A stretch of 64,000 nucleotides of DNA from Sphingomicrobium astaxanthinifaciens (GCF_022865105.1 NZ_JAKNYM010000001.1:124001-188000), one strand, 5' to 3'; numbered from the stretch's first letter, positions 1 to 8,861 are shown. Numbers and translations are program-made. The notes: generated from the sequence alone by a model not told the origin.

Positions 1-375
1 GAGCCGCTGCGCCTCGGCGGGGAGCGCGGGCAACAGGTCGGCCTCGGGCGGGTTGGCGTGCCCGAGCCGCCGTTCCTGCACCGCGCTGGTGCCGCGCGCA
101 ATCTCGCCGCCCTCGATCGCCTTCTGCGTCAACAGCCAGGCGACGATGTGCATCACCCGCGTCGTCACCTTGAGCGATTCGCCGGCGAAAGCGACCCGCG
201 CGGCCGCGGGCAGTTCGGCGCGGTCGCGGCGCCCCTCGACGTCGAAATAGGCGCGCGCCTCGTCGGCCAGCAGCATCGCCTCGCGATAGAGCGCGTCGAC
301 CAGCCGCGGGGTGATCCGCGGGCCGTGGGCCACCTCCGGTATCGGGTCGGGTGTGTCGGTCATCGGTCCCATCAT
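1..375 (-). CDS. DUF1465 family protein (3' end cut by window edge)
   Basis: Reading leftward from an ATG near 375 (alternatives at 372 and 363), an open frame continues uninterrupted to base 1, so the C-terminus lies outside the window. The visible part, about 125 residues, has a helical segment with an LYREAMLLADEARAYFD-type stretch followed by ESLKVTTRVMHIVAWLL, which I recognise as the DUF1465 family of small alphaproteobacterial regulators. No catalytic motif is visible. Two DUF465 genes and dksA follow, a neighbourhood I associate with sphingomonads. The family name is from memory of the sequence pattern; the molecular role is not known to me. Confidence 0.7.
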   Translation of the reverse strand, partial: MMGPMTDTPDPIPEVAHGPRITPRLVDALYREAMLLADEARAYFDVEGRRDRAELPAAARVAFAGESLKVTTRVMHIVAWLLTQKAIEGGEIARGTSAVQERRLGHANPPEADLLPALPAEAQRL

Positions 376-454
376 GCCAGCAAATGCCCGCGGTATAAAC
401 GGGGCAGCCGCGAGCGGGGTCCGCGGCGCACCGTTTTGGCACAGCCCGCGCGGG

Positions 455-652
455 TCAGGCGATGATGTCGGGGGTGGTCTCGTCGGCGACCGCGGCGATC
501 TCGTCCTTGAGCCGGAGCTTAGCCTTCTTGAGCCGGGCCAGTTCGAGGCTGTCGACCTCGCTCTCGGCCTCAAGGCGCTCAACCTCCTCGTCGAGACGGC
601 GATGCTCGGCGCGCAGCGCGTCGAGGAGCAGGCGGGGGTCATCATCGTTCAT
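455..652 (-). CDS. DUF465 / YdcH-family small protein
   Basis: A 65-residue, highly charged, almost entirely helical protein. It contains a heptad-like stretch (EEVERLEAE) and the family signature KLRLKDEI near residues 45-52, which resembles the YdcH/DUF465 coiled-coil family. It has no signal peptide or membrane segment. It lies on the same strand as the DUF1465 gene, about 80 bases upstream of it, so the two may be cotranscribed. A second DUF465 gene at 816 faces away from it and shares the same signature, so the two look like paralogues. Function unknown. Confidence 0.8.
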   Translation of the reverse strand: MNDDDPRLLLDALRAEHRRLDEEVERLEAESEVDSLELARLKKAKLRLKDEIAAVADETTPDIIA

Positions 653-815
653 CGCCGCTGATCGTAGCCGCGCGGCGCGGCTGCTGTCACCTGCCGCGCG
701 CGGTTATCGCCCACCCGAGGCGCGGATCTCGACGAGCCGAGGCGGCGGGAGGCGACAAAGCGCTGAGGATGTGGTTTGTTGGGGGTTCCTCAACGACTCA
801 AGGAAAGGACGTTCG

Positions 816-971
816 ATGGAACAAGCCCATGTCGAGGCGCTCACCCAAAAACATCACAAGCTCGCCGCCAAGATTGAGGTGGAGGAGCATCGACCGCAGC
901 CCGACACGGCCCTCATCCAGCGTCTCAAGCGCGAGAAGCTTCGATTGAAGGATGAGATCAAGGGCCATTAG
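816..971 (+). CDS. DUF465 / YdcH-family small protein, second copy
   Basis: A 51-residue frame from ATG at 816, preceded by an AAGGAAAGGA purine-rich ribosome binding site about 6 bases upstream. It is helical and charged, and ends in the signature KLRLKDEI also seen in the gene at 455-652. This supports DUF465/YdcH membership and a shared origin with that gene. Codon use matches the neighbours. A strong hairpin terminator follows within 20 bases. The role is unknown; such proteins are often small coiled coils. Confidence 0.8.
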   Translation: MEQAHVEALTQKHHKLAAKIEVEEHRPQPDTALIQRLKREKLRLKDEIKGH

Positions 972-989
972 GCCCGCTCTTCGAACAGC

Positions 990-1028
990 AAAGGGCCGCT
1001 GCTCCCATCCGGGGAGCAGCGGCCCTTT
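990..1028. terminator. Bidirectional rho-independent-like terminator
   Basis: A perfect 17-base inverted repeat (AAAGGGCCGCTGCTCCC and its complement) around a 5-base loop. It is flanked by A on the left and T on the right, so it can act on both strands. It sits between the rightward DUF465 gene and the leftward dksA, which end facing each other. Confidence 0.85.
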
Positions 1029-1051
1029 CGCATGGCGCGCGGGCGCGCGCG

Positions 1052-1519
1052 CTAGTCGGTGCGTTCGTCGCGGCTGACCCGCTCGGTGCGCTCATGACGT
1101 TCCTGCGCCTCGAGCGTCATGGTCGCGATCGGCCGTGCCTCGAGACGCGGCAACGAGATCGGCTCGCCGGTCACGTCGCAATAGCCATATTCGTCGGCGT
1201 AGAGCCGACGGATCGCGGCATCGATCTTGGCAATGAGCTTGCGCTGGCGATCGCGGGTGCGCAGTTCGAGGCTCCAGTCGGTCTCGCTCGACGCGCGGTC
1301 GGCGAGGTCGGGCTCGCGCAGGCTGTCGACCTGGAGCTGCGCCATCGTCGCGCGGCTCTCCTCGACGATCGATTCCTTCCACGCGCGCAGCTTGCCGAGG
1401 AAATAGGCCTTGTGCTTGGCGCACATGAATTCCTCCGCGTCGCTCGGCCGATAATCATCGTCGAGAACGAGCGTGTCGAACTTCGGTTCGCCGTTCAGAT
1501 CGTGAAGCGCTGTAGCCAA
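1052..1519 (-). CDS. dksA: RNA polymerase-binding transcription factor DksA
   Basis: A 155-residue protein with the DksA layout: a disordered N-terminus, a coiled-coil (about residues 35-105) and a C-terminal zinc-finger-like domain. DksA binds in the RNA polymerase secondary channel and, with ppGpp, adjusts transcription of rRNA and amino-acid genes. The C-terminal region reads YGYCDVTGEPI...RLEARP, so only one of the usual four cysteines is present; this is common in alphaproteobacterial DksA. The start codon is TTG (1517-1519), chosen because GGGAGGGA lies 5 bases upstream and because family members begin with the same MATAL-type sequence. Confidence 0.93.
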   Translation of the reverse strand: MATALHDLNGEPKFDTLVLDDDYRPSDAEEFMCAKHKAYFLGKLRAWKESIVEESRATMAQLQVDSLREPDLADRASSETDWSLELRTRDRQRKLIAKIDAAIRRLYADEYGYCDVTGEPISLPRLEARPIATMTLEAQERHERTERVSRDERTD

Positions 1520-1523
1520 AATG

Positions 1524-1531
1524 TCCCTCCC
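1524..1531 (-). promoter_or_regulatory. Ribosome binding site fixing the TTG start of dksA
   Basis: On the minus strand this reads GGGAGGGA, 4-5 bases before the TTG codon of dksA. No ATG or GTG with a comparable site is nearby, so it decides the start. Confidence 0.6.
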
Positions 1532-1801
1532 GCAAATCCACTAGCTGTCGCTGTCGCGACAGGCCACCCATCACGACAGGCGAGAGCAAAATCCTTTGGC
1601 ATTCCTGATAGTTAGTCGGAATGCCTCAGCCCCGAGGGCCATGTACATAAACCTGCATGGATTAACAAGCACTGACAGGCTTGGCGGCGTACGCCCAACG
1701 CGCTTGGGGGACCGCTGTGGCCTTCGCGCAACAGGCAGATTTCTGGCCGTTTGCAAGGAGTTGCGGCTTGCATAGCGGCGAACGAGCGGGAACAAGGCGA
1801 T

Positions 1802-2566
1802 ATGCGCATCCTCCTCACCAACGACGATGGAATCCACGCCCCCGGGCTCGCACTGCTCGAACGACTCGCCGCCCCGCTCGCCGAGGAACTTTGGTTGGTC
1901 GCCCCTGCCGAGGAGGCCTCGGGGGCGGGACACAGCCTCACCCTCACCCGTCCCCTGCGGATCCGCAAGCACGGCCCGCGCCGCTTCTCGGTGACGGGCA
2001 CTCCGACCGATGCGGTGATGCTCGCGCTCGGCCATCTGATGAAGGAGGCGCGCCCCGACGTCATCCTCTCGGGGGTCAATCGCGGCGCGAACCTGGGCGA
2101 GGACGTCACCTATTCGGGCACAGTGTCGGCGGCGATGGAAGGCGCGCTGGCGGGGGTGCCCGCGATCGCGCTGGGTCAGTGCTCGGCCGCCCCGGGAACG
2201 CGCGACGGGGTGCGCTGGGAGGCCGCCGAGGCGCGCGGCGGCGAGGTGCTCGCGCGGCTGGTCGGCACGCCGATGCCGGCGCGCAGCCTCGTCAACGTCA
2301 ACTTCCCGCCGCTGGCGGCCGAGGAGGTGCGCGGGATCAAGGTCTGCCGGCAGGGCTTTCGCGACTATTCGCGGCTCAAGATCGTCGAGCGCACCGACCC
2401 GCGCGGGTTCCGCTATTACTGGTTCGGCACCGGCGAGACAGTCGAGACGCCGGGGCATCGCACCGATCTCGAGGTGATCGCCGACGGCTTCGTCGCGGTC
2501 ACCCCGCTCCACCTCGACCTGACCGGCGACGAGCAGCTCGCCGCGCTCGGCGCGCGCTTCGCCTAG
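1802..2566 (+). CDS. surE: 5'/3'-nucleotidase SurE
   Basis: A 254-residue cytosolic metal-dependent phosphatase that removes phosphate from nucleoside 5'- or 3'-monophosphates and contributes to stationary-phase survival. The N-terminal TNDDG motif (residues 6-10) supplies the metal-binding aspartates, Ser40 follows in EEASGAGHS, and the SGVNRGANLG loop near residue 90 is the family asparagine motif. Length is typical (about 250). The ATG at 1802 was chosen over an upstream in-frame start because SurE proteins begin at MRILLTNDDG. The gene converges with the metallophosphatase, the two ending 2 bases apart. Confidence 0.95.
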   Translation: MRILLTNDDGIHAPGLALLERLAAPLAEELWLVAPAEEASGAGHSLTLTRPLRIRKHGPRRFSVTGTPTDAVMLALGHLMKEARPDVILSGVNRGANLGEDVTYSGTVSAAMEGALAGVPAIALGQCSAAPGTRDGVRWEAAEARGGEVLARLVGTPMPARSLVNVNFPPLAAEEVRGIKVCRQGFRDYSRLKIVERTDPRGFRYYWFGTGETVETPGHRTDLEVIADGFVAVTPLHLDLTGDEQLAALGARFA

Positions 2567-2567
2567 C

Positions 2568-3308
2568 CTAGCTTGTCAGGAAGTCGACGCGATCGCCCTC
2601 GAACCGCGCCGCGGTCAACTTGCCGCTCGCATAGCAGCCGGTGTCGATCGCGATGCGGTTCTTCTTGTGCTGCGGCTTGGACGTGATCGTATGCCCGTGG
2701 ACGACGACCATGCCATGGTCGGCCTTGGACTCGAGGAATTCCTCGCGGATCCAGACGAGGTCGCGCTTTTTCTGCTTGTCGAGCGACACCCCCGGCCGGA
2801 TGCCCGCGTGGACGAATAGATAATCGCCGATCTTCTTGTAGGGCTTGAGCGCGCGGAAAAAGTCGAGGTGCGCGCGCGGGACATGCTCGGCGATCAGCTT
2901 CTTGACCGAGGGCACCTTGAACAGTTCGCGCTTGGTGACGCCATAGCTTTCCATCGTCTGGATCCCGCCATAGGCGAGCCAGCCGAGCGCCTTGCCCTCG
3001 GCGGCTTCGAGCATCGCTGCCTCGTGGTTGCCGAGGAGGAAATGCTGGTTGCTGCCGGGCAGCGCGCCGCCGACCAGCCGGTCGACCACCCCCGCGCTGT
3101 CGGGGCCGCGATCGATATAGTCGCCGAGGAAGATCAGCGTTGACTTGCCGTCGTGCCCGGCCAGGTCGGCGGCGATTCGATCGAGCAGCCGGTCGAGCTC
3201 GGCGCGGCAGCCGTGGATGTCGCCGATCGCATAGACGCGGCGCCCGGGCTTGAGCGGGACCGGGCCGGACGGCTTGCCCGCCCGGGAGAAACGCTTGAAA
3301 CGGGTCAT
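2568..3308 (-). CDS. Metallophosphoesterase, serine/threonine phosphatase (PPP) type
   Basis: A 246-residue cytosolic protein with the full calcineurin-like motif series: GDIHG (29-33), GDYIDRGPDS (about 65-74), GNHE (about 98) and a late HGHT. These coordinate two metal ions and fit a PPP-family protein phosphatase or diadenosine tetraphosphatase-like enzyme. An upstream in-frame ATG at 3362 would add 18 residues of unlikely sequence; the ATG at 3308 is preferred. It diverges from ugd across about 135 bases. Substrate is not inferable from sequence alone. Confidence 0.85.
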   Translation of the reverse strand: MTRFKRFSRAGKPSGPVPLKPGRRVYAIGDIHGCRAELDRLLDRIAADLAGHDGKSTLIFLGDYIDRGPDSAGVVDRLVGGALPGSNQHFLLGNHEAAMLEAAEGKALGWLAYGGIQTMESYGVTKRELFKVPSVKKLIAEHVPRAHLDFFRALKPYKKIGDYLFVHAGIRPGVSLDKQKKRDLVWIREEFLESKADHGMVVVHGHTITSKPQHKKNRIAIDTGCYASGKLTAARFEGDRVDFLTS

Positions 3309-3430
3309 CGAGATTGAACATGGTGCGAGCGCGCCGGCAACGCAACGCCGGTCATTGCGCAACCCTTGACCCTGTCTTGCCGTTCGCCACCCGAGCGCCT
3401 ATGCGGGCGCCCGTGGCCCGCCCGCCAGCC

Positions 3431-3437
3431 AAGGAGG
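3431..3437 (+). promoter_or_regulatory. Ribosome binding site selecting the GTG start of ugd
   Basis: AAGGAGG lies 6 bases before GTG 3444, the codon at which the Rossmann motif begins correctly. An upstream in-frame ATG at 3366 has no such site. Confidence 0.75.
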
Positions 3438-3443
3438 ATCTTT

Positions 3444-4748
3444 GTGAAAATTGTCGTCATCGGTACCGGTTATGTGGGGCTCGTCTCGGGCGCCTGCTTC
3501 GCCGACTTCGGCCACCATGTGACCTGCGTCGACAAGGACCCCAAGAAGATCGAGATGCTCGAGGCGGGACAAATGCCGATCTGGGAGCCGGGGCTCGACA
3601 GCCTCGTCGAGTCCAACGTCAAGAAGGGGCGCCTCCACTTCACCACCGAACTCGCGCCCTCGCTCGCGGGGGCCGAGGCGGTGTTCATCGCGGTTGGCAC
3701 GCCCTCGCGGCGCGGCGACGGGCATGCCGACCTGTCCTATGTCTTCGCCGCGGTGAAGGAATTGGCGGGCGCGCTCGACCATCCGGTCGTCGTCGTCACC
3801 AAGTCGACCGTCCCCGTGGGCACCGGTGACGAGATCTCGAAGATCCTCAAGGAAAATGGCGCGCCCGAGGGGTGCACCGTCGCCTCCAACCCCGAATTCC
3901 TGCGCGAGGGCGCGGCGATCGCCGACTTCAAGCATCCCGACCGCATCCTCATCGGTGCCAATGACGAGAAGGCGCGCGAGGTCCTGCGCGAAATCTATCG
4001 CCCGCTGTTCCTCAACCGCGCGCCGATGCTGTTCACCTCGCGCCGCACCGCCGAGCTGACCAAATATGCCGCCAACGCCTTCCTCGCGACCAAGATCAGC
4101 TTCATTAACGAGATGGCCGACCTGTGCGAGGCGGTCGGTGCCGACGTCCAGGACGTCGCGCGCGGGATCGGGCTCGACAATCGCATCGGCCCCAAGTTCC
4201 TCCACGCCGGCCCCGGCTATGGCGGCAGCTGCTTCCCCAAGGACACGCTGGCGCTCCTGCGCACCGCCGAGGAAGCGGGGGTTAAAAACCAGATCGTCAG
4301 CGCGGTCGTGAAGGTCAATGACGACCGCAAGAACGCCATGGCCGATCGCGTCGAACAAGCGCTCGGCGGCTCGGCCGACGGCAAGACGGTGGCGGTGCTC
4401 GGGCTCACCTTCAAGCCCAACACCGACGACATGCGCGACGCGCCCTCGATCCCGCTCGTCAACATGCTCGCCAACAAGGGCGCCAAGCTGCGCGTCTTCG
4501 ATCCGGTCGGGATGGAGATGGCCAAGCCGCACATGCCCGAGGGGCTGCACTGGGCCCGCGACGAGCATGACGCGATCGCGGGCGCCGATGCGCTGGTGAT
4601 CGTCACCGAATGGGACGAATTCCGCGCGCTCGACCTCGATGCGGTGGCCCAGGCGATGAACGGCAAGCTGCTGATCGACCTGCGCAACATCTACAGCCGC
4701 GCCGAAGCCGAACGCGCGGGCTTCGACTACCTCCCGATCGGCCGCTAG
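3444..4748 (+). CDS. ugd: UDP-glucose 6-dehydrogenase
   Basis: A 434-residue NAD-dependent enzyme that oxidises UDP-glucose to UDP-glucuronate for polysaccharide and glycolipid synthesis. The N-terminal Rossmann motif GTGYVG (7-12) begins right after the GTG start. The catalytic cysteine is Cys263 in GPGYGGSCFPKD, and the C-terminal UDP-binding domain starts around residue 310. Length is normal for the family. In sphingomonads UDP-glucuronate feeds glucuronosyl sphingolipids and exopolysaccharide; that link is general knowledge. The gene stands alone, converging with apaG 4 bases away. Confidence 0.95.
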   Translation: MKIVVIGTGYVGLVSGACFADFGHHVTCVDKDPKKIEMLEAGQMPIWEPGLDSLVESNVKKGRLHFTTELAPSLAGAEAVFIAVGTPSRRGDGHADLSYVFAAVKELAGALDHPVVVVTKSTVPVGTGDEISKILKENGAPEGCTVASNPEFLREGAAIADFKHPDRILIGANDEKAREVLREIYRPLFLNRAPMLFTSRRTAELTKYAANAFLATKISFINEMADLCEAVGADVQDVARGIGLDNRIGPKFLHAGPGYGGSCFPKDTLALLRTAEEAGVKNQIVSAVVKVNDDRKNAMADRVEQALGGSADGKTVAVLGLTFKPNTDDMRDAPSIPLVNMLANKGAKLRVFDPVGMEMAKPHMPEGLHWARDEHDAIAGADALVIVTEWDEFRALDLDAVAQAMNGKLLIDLRNIYSRAEAERAGFDYLPIGR

Positions 4749-4752
4749 CGCG

Positions 4753-5172
4753 TCAGCCGCGCGGCGCCGACAGGTCGAACAGCGGGATCGCGACCTCGAA
4801 ACCGCGCCCGTCGGCATCGATCATCTGGTAGCTGCCCTGCATCGTGCCCCGCGGGGTATCGAGCGGGCAGCCCGAGACATAGTCGTGGCTCTCGCCCGGC
4901 GCGATCACGGGCATCTCGCCGACCACCCCGTCGCCGCGCACCTCGGCGGTGACGTGGTCGCCGTCCTCGATCACCCAGTGCCGACTGATCAGCTGGACCG
5001 GCTTGTCGCCATGGTTCTCGATCCGGACATGATAGGCCCAGAACCAGCGCTTGTCGGCGGGCGCGCTCTGCTCGGGCATGTAGTTGACCGCCACGCGCAC
5101 GGTGATGCCCCCCGTGGTCGCCGCATAGGCGAAGAAGGCTTCGAGCATTCCGCTGGTGGGCAGGTCGGTCAT
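4753..5172 (-). CDS. apaG: Co2+/Mg2+ efflux protein ApaG
   Basis: A 139-residue single-domain beta-sandwich protein of the ApaG/DUF525 family. The family pattern is clear: FFAYHVRIEN-like strand (here FWAYHVRIENHG), RHWVIEDG, GVVGE and the GTMQGSYQM loop near residue 110. ApaG is annotated as linked to divalent metal efflux, but its biochemical role is poorly defined. It lies directly downstream of recO and uvrC on the same strand, 9 bases after recO ends, so it is probably the last gene of that transcription unit. Confidence 0.92.
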   Translation of the reverse strand: MTDLPTSGMLEAFFAYAATTGGITVRVAVNYMPEQSAPADKRWFWAYHVRIENHGDKPVQLISRHWVIEDGDHVTAEVRGDGVVGEMPVIAPGESHDYVSGCPLDTPRGTMQGSYQMIDADGRGFEVAIPLFDLSAPRG

Positions 5173-5181
5173 GCACGAACG

Positions 5182-5919
5182 CTAGGCGAGACCCGCGGCC
5201 CGGCGCAAGCGCGATAACAACCGTTCGCGTGCCGACAGCGCGGCGGCGGCGCGATCGACCAGCAAGTCGCGCTCGAGAAAGTGCCCCGACAGCGCGAGCC
5301 CGTCGAGCACCGCGCCCCAGTCGCCGCGTCCCCCCTCAAGCAGAAACGCGGGCAGCGGCAGGAGCCTGCCCGCATAGGGGCCGGCCGCCGCGGCCCCGAC
5401 CGCGCGTCCCGAGCGCGGGCTGACCGCGACGAGGTGGTCGTTGTCCCCGCTCACCGCGCAGCCCGACAGGTCGAGCCCGTAGCCCAGCTCGGCGAGCAGC
5501 GTGAGTTCGTAGCGCACCAGCGCGCTGGCCCAGTCGCGCGCGCTCGCGGCGCGCTCGATCGCCGCGAGCAGCGCCCCGAGCGCGGCGTGGAGCGTGGGAT
5601 AGGGCTGGCGCTCGGGCAGCACGGCGGCGGTCAGCGCGCTGAGCCACTCGATCGCGGCGGCGGGCAGGGGCTCGCCGAGCAGCGCGCCGCGCGAGACGCG
5701 CAGCTCGAGCCGCGCCTGCGGAAGCTCGTTGTCGTTGCGCGCGCTCAATTCGGCGGCGACCTCGTTGCCCGCGAGCAGGACGGGCCCCAGCCGCCGCCCG
5801 TGCGCCCCGCGCACATAGGCGGCGAGCAGCCCCTCGTCGACGGTGAACAGCCGCACCACCGCGCCGCGCTCGCCATGCGCGCGCACCGCGACGAGGATGC
5901 CGTCGACCCGCCGCCTCAT
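5182..5919 (-). CDS. recO: DNA repair protein RecO
   Basis: A 245-residue protein beginning with an OB-fold (VDGILVAVRAHGERGAVVRLFT), followed by an all-helical domain and a C-terminal region that in many homologues binds zinc. RecO loads RecA onto SSB-coated single strands together with RecR in gap repair. A clear cysteine tetrad is not visible here: only one cysteine (in LSGCAVSG) occurs in the C-terminal half. The start ATG overlaps the uvrC stop (ATGA), so the two are translationally coupled in a repair operon. Confidence 0.92.
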   Translation of the reverse strand: MRRRVDGILVAVRAHGERGAVVRLFTVDEGLLAAYVRGAHGRRLGPVLLAGNEVAAELSARNDNELPQARLELRVSRGALLGEPLPAAAIEWLSALTAAVLPERQPYPTLHAALGALLAAIERAASARDWASALVRYELTLLAELGYGLDLSGCAVSGDNDHLVAVSPRSGRAVGAAAAGPYAGRLLPLPAFLLEGGRGDWGAVLDGLALSGHFLERDLLVDRAAAALSARERLLSRLRRAAGLA

Positions 5920-7853
5920 CCGCGCGGGTGGAAATAGTCGTAGATCTGGCGCGCCATCGCCGAACTGATGCCGGGGGCGCGTTCGAGGTCGTCGAGCGCG
6001 GCCGACTTGACCGCCTTGGCGGTGCCGAAATGCATCAGCAGGGCGCGCTTGCGCGCGGGCCCCACGCCGGGCACCTCGTCGAGGGTCGAGCCGGTGAAGC
6101 TCTTGGCGCGCTTGGCGCGATGCGATCCGATGGCGAAGCGATGCGCCTCGTCGCGCAGCCGCTGCAGGTAGAAGAGCAAGGGCGCGTTGGGCGGGAAGCT
6201 GATCTCGCGCCCGCCGGGCAGGTGGAAGATCTCGCGCCCGGCGTTGCGATCGGGCCCCTTGGCGACCCCGACCACGGACACGTCCTCGACGCCGGCCTCC
6301 TCCATGATCTCCAGCGCCGCCGACAATTGCCCCTTGCCCCCGTCGATCAGCAGCAGGTCGGGCCAGTCGCCCTTGTCGCGGTCGGGATCCTCCTTGGCGA
6401 GCCGCGCGAAGCGGCGCGTCAGCACTTCCTTCATCATGCCGAAATCATCACCCGGGGTGATGTCAGACTTGATGTTGAACTTGCGATAATTGTTCTTCCT
6501 GAAGCCCTCGGGCCCCGCGACGATCATCGCGCCGACCGCATTGGTGCCCATGATGTGGCTGTTGTCATAGACCTCGATGCGCTGCGGTGGCTCGGGCAGT
6601 TCGAAGGTCTCGGCCATTTCGCGCAGCAGCCTGGCCTGCGTCGTGGTCTCCGCCATGCGCCGCTCGAGCGCCTCGCTCGCGTTGCGCTGCGCCTGCTCCA
6701 TCAGCTTGCGGCGCGGCCCGCGCTGGGGGCGCGACAGCGCCACCTTGCGTTCGGCGCGTTCGGAAAGCGCCTCGCCCATGAGGTCGGATTCCTCGAGGTC
6801 GCGGTCGACGAGGATGGTCTTGGGCGGCGGCACGTCCTCGTAGAACTGCATCAGGAAGTCGGCGAGCACCTCCTCCTCGCTCAACCCCTCGACATGGGTC
6901 GGGAAGAAGCTTCGATGCCCCCAATTCTGCCCGCCGCGGATGAAAAAGGCCTGGACGCAGATGCTCGAGGCCTTGCTCGCCAGCGCGAAGACGTCGGCAT
7001 CGCCCAGCCCCTCGGCATGCACCGTCTGCGACCCTTGGATGTAGGTCAGCGCGCGCAGCCGATCGCGGTAGATGGCGGCGAGCTCATAATCCTGCTTCTC
7101 GGCGGCCTCGGCCATCGCTTGCCCGAGCTTCTTCTGCACCCCGGTCGACTTGCCCGCGAGGAACAGTTTCGCGTCCTCGACCAGCTCGGCATAATCCTCC
7201 TCGCTGATCCGCCCCACGCAGGGCGCCGAGCAACGCTTGATCTGGTAGAGCAGGCAGGGCCGGTCGCGCCCGCGCATGAACCCGTCCGAACAGCTGCGCA
7301 GCAGGAACAGCTTCTGCAGCGCGTTGAGGGTGTTGCGAACCGATCCCGCGCTGGCGAAGGGGCCGTAATATTGCCCCTTGGTGCGGCGCGCGCCGCGGTG
7401 CAGTCGGACCTGTGGAAAGTCGTGGTCCTCGCGCAGCAGGATGAAGGGAAAGCTCTTATCGTCGCGGAGCAGCACGTTGTAGGGCGGGCGGAAACGCTTG
7501 ATCAGCTGCGCCTCGAGCAGCAGCGCCTCGGCCTCGGTGCGCGTCGTCACGATGGTCATCGAGCGCGTCTGCGCCACCATCCGCTGGAGCCGCTTGGTGA
7601 GCCGCGCGACCTGCGTGTAATTGGTGACCCGGTTCTTGAGCGCGCGCGCCTTGCCGACGTAGAGCACCTCGCCGCGCGCGTCGAGCATGCGATAGACCCC
7701 GGGGCGCGCGGGCAGCGTCTTCACCACGTTGCGGATCGCCGCCACCCCGGCCTCGATGTCGGGCTTGCCCGCCCCCTTGACGGCCTGCGTCGCCGCCGCC
7801 TCGTCGAAGCGCGTACGGGCGTTGGGACTATCGGGACGGTCGGCCTTGCTCAC
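5916..7853 (-). CDS. uvrC: Excinuclease ABC subunit C
   Basis: A 645-residue nuclease subunit of UvrABC that makes both incisions around bulky DNA lesions. Domains in order: GIY-YIG nuclease (about residues 40-125, with GVYRM and VLYVGKA), a cysteine-containing region, the UVR motif that binds UvrB (about 235-270), the RNase H-like C-terminal nuclease (about 400-560, with YDNSHIMGTNAVG and LLIDGGKGQL), and tandem helix-hairpin-helix motifs (VPGVGPARKRALLMHF). The start is GTG 7853; the open frame extends further upstream into the GH16 gene but with non-family sequence. It overlaps recO by 4 bases. Confidence 0.96.
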   Translation of the reverse strand: MSKADRPDSPNARTRFDEAAATQAVKGAGKPDIEAGVAAIRNVVKTLPARPGVYRMLDARGEVLYVGKARALKNRVTNYTQVARLTKRLQRMVAQTRSMTIVTTRTEAEALLLEAQLIKRFRPPYNVLLRDDKSFPFILLREDHDFPQVRLHRGARRTKGQYYGPFASAGSVRNTLNALQKLFLLRSCSDGFMRGRDRPCLLYQIKRCSAPCVGRISEEDYAELVEDAKLFLAGKSTGVQKKLGQAMAEAAEKQDYELAAIYRDRLRALTYIQGSQTVHAEGLGDADVFALASKASSICVQAFFIRGGQNWGHRSFFPTHVEGLSEEEVLADFLMQFYEDVPPPKTILVDRDLEESDLMGEALSERAERKVALSRPQRGPRRKLMEQAQRNASEALERRMAETTTQARLLREMAETFELPEPPQRIEVYDNSHIMGTNAVGAMIVAGPEGFRKNNYRKFNIKSDITPGDDFGMMKEVLTRRFARLAKEDPDRDKGDWPDLLLIDGGKGQLSAALEIMEEAGVEDVSVVGVAKGPDRNAGREIFHLPGGREISFPPNAPLLFYLQRLRDEAHRFAIGSHRAKRAKSFTGSTLDEVPGVGPARKRALLMHFGTAKAVKSAALDDLERAPGISSAMARQIYDYFHPRG

Positions 7854-7893
7854 GCCCCGATCAATAGGCCGTCGGCAGCGGTTTGGCGAGCGG

Positions 7894-8802
7894 TCAGTCC
7901 TCTTCGCCCCAGACGCGGACCCAGTCGACATACATCGCCGGTTCGCCGCGCTGGATCGCCTCGACCGTCGCCTGCGGCAGCCCGTAATAGGGCTCGGTGA
8001 TCGCATTGACCTTCCACGGGTAGACCCCGCCGACCGCGAAGTTGAGGATCAGATATTTGGGGTTGTCGTAGGACCAGCGCCCCAGCTGCTCGATCTCGGG
8101 CTTGGTGACTGTCCAATAATGCGCATCGTCGACGTAGAAGCGGATCTCAGTCGGCTCCCATTCGACCGCATAGACATGCCAGCCGGTCACGTCCTCGCCC
8201 TCGGGGAAGTAGTAGCGCTTCACCGGCGCCTCCTCGCCCGAATAGCCGGGGCCGTGCACGGCCACCCCGATCCAATCCTTCTCGCCGACATATTCGAGGA
8301 TGTCGATCTCGCCGGTGTCGGGCCAGCGCCCGTTGCCGAGCAGCCACCAGGCGGGCCAGACGCCGACATGGTCGGTCATCCGGATGCGCGCCTCGGCGCG
8401 GCCGTAGGCGAAGTCGAAATGGCCCTTGCTGTTGATCCGCCCCGAGACGAAATCGGCCTTGCGCCGGTCCGAATCCTCGGCGCCCTCGCGCCATTCGGGC
8501 TTGAGCACGAGCACCCCGCCCTCGGCGCCCTCCATCGTGTCGCGAAAGGAGATCACCCCGGGCTCGTCGACATAGACCTGGAGCTCGTCGTTGACCCAGA
8601 AATCGGGGCCCTCGACGTTCCACTTGCTGCGGTCGAGCGCGCCCTCGTCGAAGCCATCCTCGAACAACAGCGCGGCGGCCCGCGTCCCCGGGGCGGTGGT
8701 CGCCGCGTCGCCCGACGCGCTGGCGGGCGGCGTCGCGGGCGAGGTCGAACAGCCCGCCAGAACGGCGGCACCGAGGGTGATGGCAGCGAGGGTACGGATC
8801 AT
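7894..8802 (-). CDS. Glycoside hydrolase family 16 lipoprotein
   Basis: A 302-residue protein with a lipoprotein signal peptide (lipobox LAGC, lipidated Cys18) and a low-complexity linker, then a GH16 beta-jelly-roll. The catalytic signature E-x-D-x-x-E is present as Glu165, Asp167 and Glu170 in GEIDILEYVG. Enzymes of this family cleave beta-1,3-glucans, mixed-linkage glucans or related polymers such as agar; the exact substrate cannot be read from the sequence, though the laminarinase-like core is the simplest guess. It should be anchored to the outer or inner membrane facing the periplasm or exterior. It ends 40 bases before uvrC on the same strand. Confidence 0.88.
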   Translation of the reverse strand: MIRTLAAITLGAAVLAGCSTSPATPPASASGDAATTAPGTRAAALLFEDGFDEGALDRSKWNVEGPDFWVNDELQVYVDEPGVISFRDTMEGAEGGVLVLKPEWREGAEDSDRRKADFVSGRINSKGHFDFAYGRAEARIRMTDHVGVWPAWWLLGNGRWPDTGEIDILEYVGEKDWIGVAVHGPGYSGEEAPVKRYYFPEGEDVTGWHVYAVEWEPTEIRFYVDDAHYWTVTKPEIEQLGRWSYDNPKYLILNFAVGGVYPWKVNAITEPYYGLPQATVEAIQRGEPAMYVDWVRVWGEED

Positions 8803-8861
8803 GGGCGCGTCTCCTGTGAACGTTCACACCGCGCCGTCATGCCGGATTTTTCGCGCGCTGG

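Noticed and set aside
1681-2571. Long arginine-rich frames overlapping surE and similar antisense frames throughout the first 39 kb
   Set aside because: High GC removes stop codons from shadow frames. These frames are Arg/Ala/Pro-rich, lack ribosome sites and overlap genes with clear family motifs.
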